Assembly (NCBI GenBank): GCA_045639045.1
Contig: JAZUCI010000065.1
Span: 1 to 46,899, forward strand
Source of the DNA: SIG402 sp045639045
Lineage (GTDB): Bacteria > Bacillota > Clostridia > Christensenellales > Borkfalkiaceae
Direction of reading: 5' to 3'
Length of the DNA stretch: 46,899 nucleotides
Part shown: piece after piece, positions 8,601 to 14,890 of the stretch
How the letters are laid out: each line of letters opens with the position of its first letter
Numbering within the stretch: the stretch's first letter is position 1
Translations under genes and position numbers: made by a program
The notes under the pieces: model-generated
Told to the model about the DNA's origin: nothing
The model's input: only the letters and a program-made list of their open reading frames with translations
Database searches by the model: none

Positions 8601-8741
8601 GCCCAAGGCGAGGTTGGCCCCCAAGGGGCGGACGGCAAAAACGGCAGTTCGGGCTGTAAAAAATCCGCAACTAAAACCTTGGCGCTATTCGCAAGCGTTA
8701 TGGCGCTGGCTTCGGTAATGCTGTTTGGTAAAAAACGGTAA
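5622..8741 (+). CDS. Secreted double-LamG / calcineurin-like phosphoesterase / collagen-repeat surface protein
   Basis: A 1039-residue complete paralogue of the gene at 1-2160. Residues 1-32 are a signal peptide (MKMKRITQLFLTFAFALC, then an AKA cleavage region). Two LamG-like domains follow (about 35-255 and 290-440). The metallophosphoesterase (about 485-770) has GDTQ, GMGDTVD, QGDHDS, THAY and LCGHKCD; GDHD replaces the usual GNHD/E. Collagen-like GPQGEQG and NGTNGTNG repeats (about 833-1005) are interrupted by three NGNWWIG modules. The C-terminal tail contains GSSGC, a hydrophobic span and GKKR. An internal ATG start at 5622 is preferred because of the ribosome binding site and signal peptide. 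It is probably anchored outside the cell; the LamG domains may bind glycans. The substrate is unknown. Confidence 0.88.
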   Translation: MKMKRITQLFLTFAFALCMAVGMLMLTSLSAKAWVSYDKGKDFNKLGYYHMENNLNLAEADDLTIEVEAWIPVVHFSWNNGVLFGDYNNQGSSVSGFYLMLADQGKIKLSTMFAQSFTFKTNYLDYMGTEDNPTPARFALVIDVEDVKGAGTTVYKLYINGELKETLTESDPVMERPGQHLYQGQLSKLDKLCVGGDYCANNGHMLQGKIQNFSVYKDVRTDAELLASAKASTFTVDKTDKNLLAAYDLTATNYATDLSNNSNDLIFEPVVGLQPSKDHPLQQKTKVVPRTVESWIHVPVNYTGDVGTLLGCWSDQGSAVDTFNFEIVKNGQPSLTVKTVSGIRKYAFDQVDVRTNNWAHLALTHTGTEVKLYLNGELKQTLAAADYASGVPYTQLAVGGDLRKGNPWNFKGTIRDLAVFTDVRTDAEIAADYKKLSLSADNLAGYYDLSAVTPTMNKVADLSPKKNDLERIWLSTSGLDLSKYSYSFAVLGDTQKLVYYDLANGTDNLTYIFDWLSNPEIIAKYNLKYVLGMGDTVDTKDSNEEYAYAAQEFQKLTDANLPWQFVQGDHDSVQNYDKFFGNSENWDRLDIHHYSGPSERPGVGNYYINNPESLGNFYVNFTVGETDWMFFSFDFGAEDNILEWASEEISKNPTRRVIITTHAYMDSQGEYVTDTTSRAPSSSHYTYNDGDDIWLELINKHRNIVMVLCGHKCDNTGNIVWRQDRTYYGTKVTQMLVNPQDFDMNNNWETGMIAMLHFTEDGRDVGVEYYSAVRNQYYSAVNQFEFNLIDYYGNGIYEILTIPNADGTTTLRYLYTNGTYEDVIIGGVTEGADGEDGEDGKTPYIGENGNWWIGDIDTGVAAQGPQGPQGEQGAAGPQGPQGEQGAAGPQGPQGEQGAQGPAGTNGTNGTNGTNGTDGETPYIGTNGNWWIGTTDTGVAAQGPQGEQGETGPQGPAGTNGTNGTNGTNGETPYIGTNGNWWIGDTDTGVTAQGAQGEVGPQGADGKNGSSGCKKSATKTLALFASVMALASVMLFGKKR

Positions 8742-8813
8742 TTTTTCACCGCCCTTTAATAAGGGGTTATAAACGCATAACGGATATTTCATAGGAAAAC
8801 TCCTAAAAAACCA

Positions 8814-8866
8814 ACACGGTGGGCGAAAGCAATTTTTTGCTTTCGCCCACCGTGTTTTTATTTTCT
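8814..8866 (+). terminator. Terminator of the surface phosphoesterase gene
   Basis: A perfect 19-bp stem (8814-8832 with 8837-8855), a TTTT loop and then a T-rich tail. The GGGCGAAAGCAA part and the preceding TCCTAAAAAACCAA are shared with the terminator at 2202, so the duplication that made the paralogues included the 3' untranslated region. Confidence 0.9.
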
Positions 8867-9040
8867 TCCATAAACCTTTCCAAAAATGAGGATGAATCGT
8901 TTTTTGCCAAAGGGCAAAAAAACAAGCCTTTCGTTAATACGAAAGACTTTCAATAATAGGGCTCCCAAGAAGATTTTTTCGTAGAAAAAAGATTTTTGGG
9001 AAAAAGGAAAAGCAGGCCGTAAAGTCCTTTGCTTTTTTGC
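8867..9040. other. AT-rich non-coding stretch
   Basis: No coding potential seen. It contains an A/T-rich inverted segment near 8970-9010 (AAGAAGATTTTTT, later AAAAAAGATTTTT) and leads straight into the hairpin array. Base composition is clearly more AT-rich than the flanking genes, suggesting an acquired island. Confidence 0.5.
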
Positions 9041-9215
9041 ATTCTATCACGGCAAAGCCGTGTATATCATCCGCTACTTGCTCGCGGTATATCATCAAGG
9101 TAAAACCTTGGATATCATCATTGCGAAAGACATACAACCTTACGGTTGATGAGATACACCTTCGGTGATGAGATACACGCTAACGCGTGATGATATACCA
9201 TTGCTTTCGCAATGG
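9041..9215. repeat. Array of short hairpins separated by a GATAT-containing spacer (left array)
   Basis: About eight small inverted repeats follow one another at 20-25 bp spacing: CACGGC/GCCGTG, CCGC/GCGG, AAGG/CCTT, a degenerate one, CAACC/GGTTG, CACC/GGTG, CACGC/GCGTG and CCATTGC/GCAATGG. Between them a nearly constant spacer recurs, TATATCATC in the first half and its near-complement GATGAGATACA/GATGATATAC in the second half. The stems differ in sequence while the spacer is kept. This is not a CRISPR: the repeated part is short and the variable part is self-complementary. Confidence 0.8.
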
Positions 9216-9217
9216 AT

Positions 9218-9254
9218 AAAAAAATGCGACAAGTTTCTACTTGTCGCATTTTTT
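9218..9254. terminator. Bidirectional terminator-like hairpin, copy 1
   Basis: AAAAATGCGACAAG and CTTGTCGCATTTTT form a stem of about 15 bp with a TTTCTA loop. The same stem and the preceding ATGGAT recur at 10031-10065 with a different loop. Confidence 0.75.
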
Positions 9255-9400
9255 GTGAGTAATCTAAAATTATGATACAATTTTAGGGTGGGTGCAAATT
9301 TAAGAATTTTGGGTGCATTTCGATGAAAGGTTTTGCTCCCATTTTAACTCCCAATGACATCTAACAAAGTCTATTAAAATGCCTAAATAGTTTTTATTGA
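9255..9400. other. Short AT-rich gap
   Basis: Contains a degenerate direct repeat (GGGTGGGTGCAAATTT and TTGGGTGCATTTC) near 9286-9320 and no open reading frame of note. It follows the 3' end of the small gene on the minus strand. Confidence 0.35.
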
Positions 9401-9694
9401 TTAAGGTATAAATGGTACATTGTCCTCATCAAATAAGCCATTATAAATTATTTCATAATATTGTTTTCCATAATTTCCACCATTATTAGATGAACCACGA
9501 TATTCATAAGCAGTATAAGAATACCAATGATTGTTGGCTTTTAATGTTTCTTTCGTAATTTCGGCGAAAGCGCTCATTGCTTCATATTCACTAAATTCAT
9601 CAGCTGGGAATACAAAATAATCATAAGTTCCATCGCCTAATTCGGACTCATAACCAAAGTTTTTTGCAGAAATAACGTGATATTGCTTTTTCAT
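9401..9694 (-). CDS. Hypothetical 97-residue protein
   Basis: I do not recognise the family. The protein begins MKKQYHVISAKNFGYESELG and is rich in Tyr, Asn and Gly, acidic, with no membrane segment or signal peptide. A GGAGG lies upstream on the minus strand, about 18 bases before the ATG, longer than ideal. Codon use is AT-rich compared with the neighbouring housekeeping genes, consistent with an accessory gene in the island bounded by the hairpin arrays. A terminator-like hairpin at 9730-9765 separates it from anything upstream. Confidence 0.55.
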   Translation of the reverse strand: MKKQYHVISAKNFGYESELGDGTYDYFVFPADEFSEYEAMSAFAEITKETLKANNHWYSYTAYEYRGSSNNGGNYGKQYYEIIYNGLFDEDNVPFIP

Positions 9695-9729
9695 AATAGT
9701 ATCTCTAGTAAACCTCCAATAAATTTGAT

Positions 9730-9765
9730 AAAATAAAAAAGTGCGGCAACCGAAGTTAACCGCAC
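9730..9765 (-). terminator. Minus-strand terminator-like hairpin
   Basis: On the minus strand GTGCGG...CCGCAC encloses AAC-TTCG-GTT (a UUCG tetraloop) and is followed by a T-rich tract (plus-strand A-run 9730-9740). It would end any leftward transcript coming from the 9770-10136 region. Confidence 0.6.
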
Positions 9766-10030
9766 CGAAAACACAAACTCCGATTGTCGCGAAACAAAAT
9801 CAAAAATAGAACGGGATATACTCTCGTAAACCATAATGAGTGGAATTTGCGATTTTACCAAATTCTAAGATTTGAATAATTATGGCCAAAAAGGATATAC
9901 CTATCCTAAAAGATAAAAATATCCCTATAATTGCTTGATATGAAATTTGTTTCGCATACTTAGTATACAGCTTTTTCGAAAATATTTCAATAGGTTTTGT
10001 GCAAAAAAACAGAATTTTTGTAAAATGGAT
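9766..10030. other. AT-rich stretch without a convincing gene
   Basis: On the minus strand a hydrophobic open frame exists (about 9800-10060), but its only ATG lies inside the terminator hairpin at 10031-10065 and it has no ribosome binding site. A leftward terminator follows at 9730-9765. It may be a decayed membrane-peptide gene or non-coding. Confidence 0.35.
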
Positions 10031-10065
10031 AAAAAATGCGACAAGCAAAACTTGTCGCATTTTTT
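10031..10065. terminator. Bidirectional terminator-like hairpin, copy 2
   Basis: Same 15-bp stem as 9218-9254 (ATGCGACAAG and its complement) with a CAAAA loop, preceded by the same ATGGAT. It lies 71 bp downstream of the four-helix-bundle gene on the minus strand and probably terminates it. Confidence 0.75.
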
Positions 10066-10136
10066 GTAATATCTCGCTCTTTGATACAATAAAAAACTCA
10101 TCGTTGCAAATACGTAGGTTGCTTTGCAGTACTTAA

Positions 10137-10499
10137 CTATTTGTTTCCTTGATTTGCTTTCGTTGTGTTGAGTGAAGAAATTAACATTTTTCGAATTTGT
10201 CCGCATTGATTTTGTAAAGGTTTATAAACGTTTTCGGGAATATATTCCGTTTCAAAGAGCAATTCCATCCAATATTCAGTTTCGTAGCACTCTTTTTGCG
10301 CTATTTCCAATTTGGATATAAAATCCTTTGTGCCTTGCGCATATTGTGCTTCGTGAATATTTGCACCGATAGACGTTCCCGACCGCAAAAGTTGATTTGT
10401 TAAAACCGACTCTTTCATATTTGTTTTAATTTCACGGCAAAGAAAAACGATTTGCTTTGCAAACTCTTTGGATTTATCTCTTAAAATGCTTTCCGCCAT
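10137..10499 (-). CDS. Four-helix-bundle protein (S23 / 23S rRNA intervening-sequence family, Avd-like)
   Basis: A 120-residue all-helical protein with family-typical blocks: KSKEFAKQIVFLCREIK, LLRSGTSIGANIHEA, FISKLEIAQKECYETEYW, LLFETEYI and QIRKMLISSLNT. The family occurs as open frames within rRNA intervening sequences, as stand-alone genes, and as the Avd accessory protein of diversity-generating retroelements. No reverse transcriptase or template repeat is visible here. I place the start at the ATG at 10499 because GAGG sits 8 bases before it; in-frame GTG/ATG codons just upstream (to 10508) overlap that site. It is flanked on both sides by hairpin arrays, which suggests a small mobile or RNA-associated unit; that link is inference. 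Confidence 0.85.
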   Translation of the reverse strand: MAESILRDKSKEFAKQIVFLCREIKTNMKESVLTNQLLRSGTSIGANIHEAQYAQGTKDFISKLEIAQKECYETEYWMELLFETEYIPENVYKPLQNQCGQIRKMLISSLNTTKANQGNK

Positions 10500-10517
10500 T
10501 ATCATCACCTCGAAAAC

Positions 10518-10546
10518 ATTATAGCATAAAATTTATGAGTTGTAAA
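10518..10546 (-). promoter_or_regulatory. Promoter of the four-helix-bundle gene
   Basis: On the minus strand TTTACA (10541-10546), a 17-bp spacer and a perfect TATAAT (10518-10523). The leader would be only about 12 bases and contains the GAGG ribosome binding site. Confidence 0.75.
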
Positions 10547-10562
10547 GTTATAAAAAGATTTA

Positions 10563-10737
10563 GTGATATGCTGACTTTATCAGCGTGATATTTTTGCTTT
10601 GCAAAAGTGATATTGCGACACTTCGTTTCGCAGTGATATTATATTCGCCTTTCTTTCTTTAACGCGCGTAGCGCATATCACTGCCTATGGCAATATCACG
10701 CTCGAAGAGCATAGAACTCGCCAACGGCGAATATAAC
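10563..10737. repeat. Array of short hairpins separated by GTGATAT / ATATCAC (right array)
   Basis: Successive small stems are punctuated by GTGATAT: GCTGA/TCAGC, TTTTGC/GCAAAA, TGCGA/TCGCA. Then comes a centre with GCGC/GCGC, after which the punctuation appears inverted as ATATCAC with the stems TGCC/GGCA, GCTC/GAGC and TCGCC/GGCGA. The array is thus an inverted repeat of hairpin units. It sits directly upstream of the four-helix-bundle promoter and matches the organisation of the left array at 9041-9215. Confidence 0.8.
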
Positions 10738-10740
10738 TGA

Positions 10741-10776
10741 AAAAAGAGGGCAAGTTACAAACTTGCCCTCTTTTTT
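10741..10776 (-). terminator. Terminator downstream of tRNA-Leu
   Basis: GAGGGCAAGTT and AACTTGCCCTC (10746-10756 with 10760-10770) form an 11-bp stem with a 3-base loop, flanked by A5 and T6 runs. It begins just after the encoded CCA end of the tRNA on the minus strand. Confidence 0.85.
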
Positions 10777-10777
10777 C

Positions 10778-10864
10778 TGGTGCGGGTAATAGGATTTGAA
10801 CCTACACGAAGTTGCCCCCACTAGAACCTGAATCTAGCGCGTCTGCCAGTTCCGCCATACCCGC
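10778..10864 (-). tRNA. tRNA-Leu (anticodon CAG)
   Basis: The minus strand folds as a class II tRNA. The acceptor stem is GCGGGTA/TACCCGC. A D-arm with GGCAGACGCGC follows. The anticodon stem CTAGA/TCTAG holds a TTCAGGT loop, giving anticodon CAG. The variable arm is TGGGGGCAACTTCG, and the T-arm loop is TTCAAAT. The discriminator A is followed by an encoded CCA. Length is 87 bases with CCA. It reads CUG codons. It has its own promoter and terminator. Confidence 0.95.
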
Positions 10865-10906
10865 GTTTTGGGTGGGAAGAAACCTTCCTTAACCAATCGC
10901 TTGCAT

Positions 10907-10935
10907 ATTATAGCCGTTTTTTTGCTTTTTGGCAA
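10907..10935 (-). promoter_or_regulatory. tRNA-Leu promoter
   Basis: On the minus strand TTGCCA (10930-10935), a 17-bp spacer and perfect TATAAT (10907-10912), about 42 bp before the mature tRNA 5' end. Confidence 0.75.
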
Positions 10936-10999
10936 GGGTTTTAGCGTGTTTTTCGTAAAATTTCACAAAAAAACTTGCACCGCGCGTTTGGTTGCCCCG

Positions 11000-11803
11000 T
11001 TATTCTTCTTTTTTCAGTTTAGGGGTATCCGATTTGGAAGTAATCGTTCTGCCGAACGTTTTTTTGTATAAGTGGCTTACGTAGTTGGGATCCTGATAGC
11101 CAAAGCGCGTGCACGCGTCCTTTAATTTTAACCCTTCCTTTTCCATCAAGTTTTTCACGCCGCTTAACTTTGCGCGGTTAATGTACGCCATCAAGGGAAT
11201 TCCTTCGGCTTTTTTGAACTGCCCGCATAGGTACCCCGGCGTTACCCCTAAATAATGGGCCACCTCCCTTTGCGTTAACGGCTCTGCCAAACGCCTATGC
11301 ACGTACTTTTTCGCGCGCATTGCAATCATTTGCCCTTCTTTGAATTTTTCGCCCCCTTCGGCGTGGAAAATTTCATCAATTTTGCAAAGAACGGAAAGCG
11401 CCATAAAGGTACTTTTCGTGGGGGAATCCAAGTATAAATAGGGCTTATAAATCAGCGCGTCCAACAGCCCTTCAATTTCCTCCGTCTTTGCGGAAGCCTT
11501 GGTTAAAAAGGGTAAAAACACCCCCTTTTCCCCCGCCGAAATTGCATCAAAGCGGAAACGGACGGTGTGGTGACAATGGAAATTTTTGCTTTTTATCCAT
11601 TTCGTACCCCCGTAGGAGCACATAATATCCCCTTTGGCTGCCGTATACGTTTGTAATCCGTCCCAAATTTCCAGTTCCCCTTCGGTTAAAAAGGAAACTT
11701 CAATTTCATTTTCCGCCATAGCAATGGTGTTTTCGTAAGTTTCCGCCTTAAAAACGTGCGCAAAATCCACGGCGGCGCTTCCTTTAAGTTCTACTGCTTG
11801 CAT
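11000..11803 (-). CDS. AraC-family transcription regulator
   Basis: A 267-residue protein. The N-terminal half is a cupin-like sensor (about 10-95; EGELEIWDGLQTYTAAKGDIM). The C-terminal 100 residues contain two AraC helix-turn-helix motifs (LTQREVAHYLGVTPGYLCGQFKKAEGI region, and LKDACTRFGYQDPNYVSHLYKKTFG). The start is supported by AAAGGGGG upstream. It diverges from the glycyl-radical enzyme operon, so it most likely activates that operon in response to the substrate. AraC regulators with this layout often control carbohydrate or polyol use; the effector is unknown. Confidence 0.9.
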   Translation of the reverse strand: MQAVELKGSAAVDFAHVFKAETYENTIAMAENEIEVSFLTEGELEIWDGLQTYTAAKGDIMCSYGGTKWIKSKNFHCHHTVRFRFDAISAGEKGVFLPFLTKASAKTEEIEGLLDALIYKPYLYLDSPTKSTFMALSVLCKIDEIFHAEGGEKFKEGQMIAMRAKKYVHRRLAEPLTQREVAHYLGVTPGYLCGQFKKAEGIPLMAYINRAKLSGVKNLMEKEGLKLKDACTRFGYQDPNYVSHLYKKTFGRTITSKSDTPKLKKEE

Positions 11804-11821
11804 ACTTGCCCCCTTTTGTTC

Positions 11822-11850
11822 ATTTTAGCATTTTAGATGAATTTTGTCAA
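11822..11850 (-). promoter_or_regulatory. Promoter of the AraC-family regulator
   Basis: On the minus strand a perfect TTGACA (11845-11850), a 17-bp spacer and TAAAAT (11822-11827), with TG at the extended -10 position. Confidence 0.7.
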
Positions 11851-11869
11851 GATTTATGAAAATTCTTCC

Positions 11870-11906
11870 TTTACTTTTTCCCTTTTGCTTGCTATACTGT
11901 GTATAG
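11870..11906 (+). promoter_or_regulatory. Promoter and dyad of the glycyl-radical enzyme operon
   Basis: TTTACT (11870-11875), a 17-bp spacer and TATACT (11893-11898). The -10 lies in a perfect dyad, CTATAC-TGT-GTATAG (11892-11906), which may be a binding site. The ribosome binding site GGAGG (11919-11923) precedes the ATG at 11931 by seven bases. Confidence 0.6.
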
Positions 11907-11930
11907 AATTGGGATTTCGGAGGTTTTTTT

Positions 11931-14042
11931 ATGAAAACTTTTCAATTATTGCGCCAAGAAGTAAACACGCCCCTTACGGGGGATTACGCGCCCTACTACT
12001 TCCGTTTTTTAGGGTATAAGGACAATTTGGGGTTACCCACCCCCCTTCTTCGCGCGCGTGGTATTGAAGCGCTGTTTACCCTGCCCACCCCCCATATTTT
12101 CAAAAACGACCTAATCGTGGGCAACGCGCGTTGCTACGCGGTTTCGGTGGATAAGGAGCGGCTGGAATACGCGGCGCGCGTGGTAGGCGATATTGGTCTA
12201 CGCGGTTTCGGTACGAACGCCGACCACTTTGCGCCCGATTATAAAACCGCCCTTGCCGAAGGGATTACGGGCACCCTTTCCCGCATAGAAGCCGCCCTTA
12301 AAACCTACCAAGGGGACGAAAAGAAAACCCTAACTTTAACTTCTATGAAAATTGCGATGGAAGCTTTTTTGCAACGCGCAAAAAACTATCGCGAAGCAGC
12401 CTTAAACTTAAAAAATGCGGAAGACTACGATACCGAAAAGTTGGATTTTATTGCAAATAACATCACCGCCCTTGTAAACGGCGCGCCCCAAACGTTTGCT
12501 GAGGCTTTGCAACTGGTTTGGCTGATTCACACCGCCTTTTATTCGGAAGGCAGAGCGGCAATGGCGCTTGCGCGTATGGATCAATACCTATACCCCTTCT
12601 ATCAAAAGGACGTAGAAAGGGGCATTTTAACGGACGAACGCGCGGTAGAACTGTTGCAAAACGTATTCACCAAAATTCCCACGAACGACGTAGTTAACAT
12701 CGTAATCGGCGGTAAGGGGATAGATGAAAAATCCCAAGTAAACGCCCTTTCCTACCTAATTGTGGAAGCGGTAAAAACGTGTAACGCGCCCGGGCCCAAC
12801 CTTTCGGCGCGCATCACCCCCGACGCGCCCGACGAATTTTTGATTGCTTGCTTAAAGAGTATCGGTACGGGTTTGGGTTACCCCGCTTTGATGAACGACG
12901 AAGTCAACATCCCCGCCCTTTTGGCCTACGGCTATAAAAAAGAGGACGTATACGATTACTGTATGGTGGGTTGTATTGAAAACTTTATTACGGGCAAACA
13001 GCCCCCGTGGTCGGACGGGCGGTTTGATTCCCCCCGCTTTTTCGATTACGTCTTCTTTAACGGCGTAAGCAAGTTCAACCATTCGGTTGGCCCCGATACG
13101 GGGAAGGTTGAAAATATGGCTTGCATGCAAGATTTTACGGATGCAATGGAAAAACAAATGCGCCGCGGCGTAGCCGAATATTACGCGTACTTTATGGCGC
13201 ATAACAACCGCATTGACCAAGAATATTTTTCCGAACCCTTCCTTTCTTGCTTCTGCCAAGACTGTATCGGTAGGGGGTTAGATATCAACAACGGGGGTAG
13301 CGTTTATCCTTCGGTACACGGCGCGGGGCTGATGGGGGTTGGCACGTTTGCGGACTCCATGGCGGCGATTGAACACACCGTGTTCGTGGAAAAAACGTTA
13401 ACCTTGCCCCAAATTAGGGATGCGCTTGCGGCGGACTTCGTGGGCTACGAAGAGGTACGCGAAAAGTTACTTGCCGCGCCCAAGTACGGCAATAACAACG
13501 ATTTCGCGGATAAATACGCGGTTTGGTATTTGGACGTACTTGCAGATGAATTCAAAAAATATAAAACCAGGGATGGCGGCGGTATGTACGTTGCCATGGC
13601 GGCGAATATTCACAACGTGCTTTTGGGTAGAGAAATTAACGCCACGCCCGACGGCAGAAAGGCTGGCACCCCCCTTTCGGATGCGGCAAGCCCCACCTAC
13701 GGCAAGGACGTAAAAGGCCCCACTTCCACCCTAAACAGCGTTTCCAAACCCCACTACGAAAAGGCGGCTTGCGGTACGGTAATCAACCAAAAATTCTTCC
13801 CTTCCGCTTTTTCGGACGATCACATCCGAAAACTACTTGCCTTGGTGCGCGCGTACTTCAAAAAAGGCGGTCAGGAACTGCAAATCAACGCCACTTCGCG
13901 CGAAGTTTTGTTAGACGCGCTTGCGCACCCCGAAAACTACCAAAATTTGGTGGTACGCGTTTCGGGATTCTCGGACTACTTCGTGCGTTTGGATAAGGAC
14001 GTGCAGTTGGATATTCTAAACCGCACCCAACAGGGCGGCTAA
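11931..14042 (+). CDS. Glycyl-radical enzyme, pyruvate formate-lyase superfamily, eliminase-like; substrate unknown
   Basis: A 703-residue enzyme. The active-site cysteine is Cys348 in YCMVGCIEN, with Glu350 two residues on. The C-E spacing is typical of glycyl-radical eliminases/dehydratases (glycerol, propanediol and choline enzymes) rather than the Cys-Cys pair of pyruvate formate-lyase. The radical site is Gly679 in VVRVSGFSDYFVRL. It is shorter than most family members (about 780-850), the difference being mainly at the N-terminus. It is followed after 1 bp by its activase and then by a zinc alcohol dehydrogenase, with a divergent AraC regulator. No microcompartment genes are nearby. The context suggests dehydration or cleavage of a hydroxylated compound whose product is reduced or oxidised by the dehydrogenase. 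Confidence 0.88.
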   Translation: MKTFQLLRQEVNTPLTGDYAPYYFRFLGYKDNLGLPTPLLRARGIEALFTLPTPHIFKNDLIVGNARCYAVSVDKERLEYAARVVGDIGLRGFGTNADHFAPDYKTALAEGITGTLSRIEAALKTYQGDEKKTLTLTSMKIAMEAFLQRAKNYREAALNLKNAEDYDTEKLDFIANNITALVNGAPQTFAEALQLVWLIHTAFYSEGRAAMALARMDQYLYPFYQKDVERGILTDERAVELLQNVFTKIPTNDVVNIVIGGKGIDEKSQVNALSYLIVEAVKTCNAPGPNLSARITPDAPDEFLIACLKSIGTGLGYPALMNDEVNIPALLAYGYKKEDVYDYCMVGCIENFITGKQPPWSDGRFDSPRFFDYVFFNGVSKFNHSVGPDTGKVENMACMQDFTDAMEKQMRRGVAEYYAYFMAHNNRIDQEYFSEPFLSCFCQDCIGRGLDINNGGSVYPSVHGAGLMGVGTFADSMAAIEHTVFVEKTLTLPQIRDALAADFVGYEEVREKLLAAPKYGNNNDFADKYAVWYLDVLADEFKKYKTRDGGGMYVAMAANIHNVLLGREINATPDGRKAGTPLSDAASPTYGKDVKGPTSTLNSVSKPHYEKAACGTVINQKFFPSAFSDDHIRKLLALVRAYFKKGGQELQINATSREVLLDALAHPENYQNLVVRVSGFSDYFVRLDKDVQLDILNRTQQGG

Positions 14043-14043
14043 T

Positions 14044-14823
14044 ATGGAAAAATCTCCCCTCATCGCCAACGTACAGCACTTTTCGTTAGGGGATGGCCCG
14101 GGCATTCGCACCACCGTATTTTTTAAGGGGTGCAACTTGCATTGCCCGTGGTGCCATAACCCCGAAACCATACCCCTTACCCCCACCGCCTTAACCTACG
14201 AACGGGCAGGGATAACCGAAATTTGTGGCAAGCATATTGCGGTGGACGATTTGCTAAGTGAAATTATGGAGGACGCGGACTTTTACGCGGAAAGCGGCGG
14301 TGGCGTTACCTTTAGCGGGGGCGAGGCGCTATTGCAAGCGGATAGCGCGGAAGCGCTTGCCCGTAAGGTAAAGGAACAAGGCTTACACCTTATCGTGGAT
14401 ACCGCGGGGTGCGCGCCTTACGCCGCCTTTGAAAAGCTGAACCCGTACGTGGACGAATATTATTTCGACTATAAATCCGCCAATGCGGAAAGGTTAAAAA
14501 AGCAAACGGGCGGGGATTTATCCCTAATCACACAAAACTTAACCCGTTTACTTGCGGAAGGCAAAAAGGTACGCGTTCGCATCCCCTTAATTCCCGGGTT
14601 TAACACCCAAAAGGAAGAAATAGAAGGGATTGTATCCGCCCTATCGCCCTTGGGCGTAACGCACGTGGACGTACTGCCCTTTCACCGTTTAGGGAAAAGC
14701 AAGTACACCGCCTTAAACAAGCCCTATCCTTACGCGGATACCCCCCTTATCACGGAGGGAGAGCTTAAAGAGATCGTTGGCGTTTTAGAAGGGCGTTTTA
14801 CCGTGAAAACCGAAAAACATTAA
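14044..14823 (+). CDS. Glycyl-radical enzyme activating enzyme (radical SAM)
   Basis: A 259-residue radical SAM activase that would install the glycyl radical on the upstream enzyme. It has FSLGDGPGIRTTVFFKGC, then the cluster motif CNLHCPWC, the TFSGGEALLQ motif, VDTAGCAPY and VRIPLIPGFN. It lacks the ferredoxin-like insertion with two extra iron-sulfur clusters that most eliminase activases carry; only one Cys (ICGKH) remains there, so it resembles the compact PflA layout. It starts 1 bp after the enzyme gene. Confidence 0.93.
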   Translation: MEKSPLIANVQHFSLGDGPGIRTTVFFKGCNLHCPWCHNPETIPLTPTALTYERAGITEICGKHIAVDDLLSEIMEDADFYAESGGGVTFSGGEALLQADSAEALARKVKEQGLHLIVDTAGCAPYAAFEKLNPYVDEYYFDYKSANAERLKKQTGGDLSLITQNLTRLLAEGKKVRVRIPLIPGFNTQKEEIEGIVSALSPLGVTHVDVLPFHRLGKSKYTALNKPYPYADTPLITEGELKEIVGVLEGRFTVKTEKH

Positions 14824-14890
14824 ACCAAGGGGGCTACCCCCAAACCAAATATAAAAAATAATGGGCTTTAAAAAAGCAAAAGGAGTTAAA

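Noticed and set aside
9041..9215. CRISPR-like array
   Set aside because: The regular spacing suggested it, but the repeated part is only about 8-10 bases, the variable parts are self-complementary stems rather than spacers, and no cas genes are present.
9800..10206. Small minus-strand frames in the AT-rich island
   Set aside because: Their starts lie in or across the terminator hairpin at 10031-10065, they have no ribosome binding site, and the protein sequences look like random AT-rich translation.
10137..10508. Diversity-generating retroelement around the Avd-like gene
   Set aside because: No reverse transcriptase, template repeat or variable repeat is visible in the window; the protein family also exists without them.
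8867..10777. Integrative element inserted at tRNA-Leu
   Set aside because: The island borders the tRNA 3' end, but no integrase and no second copy of the tRNA 3' end was seen on the far side.
11931..14042. Pyruvate formate-lyase proper
   Set aside because: The Cys-Cys pair of PFL is absent; the site reads GCIE as in eliminases, and the protein is shorter.
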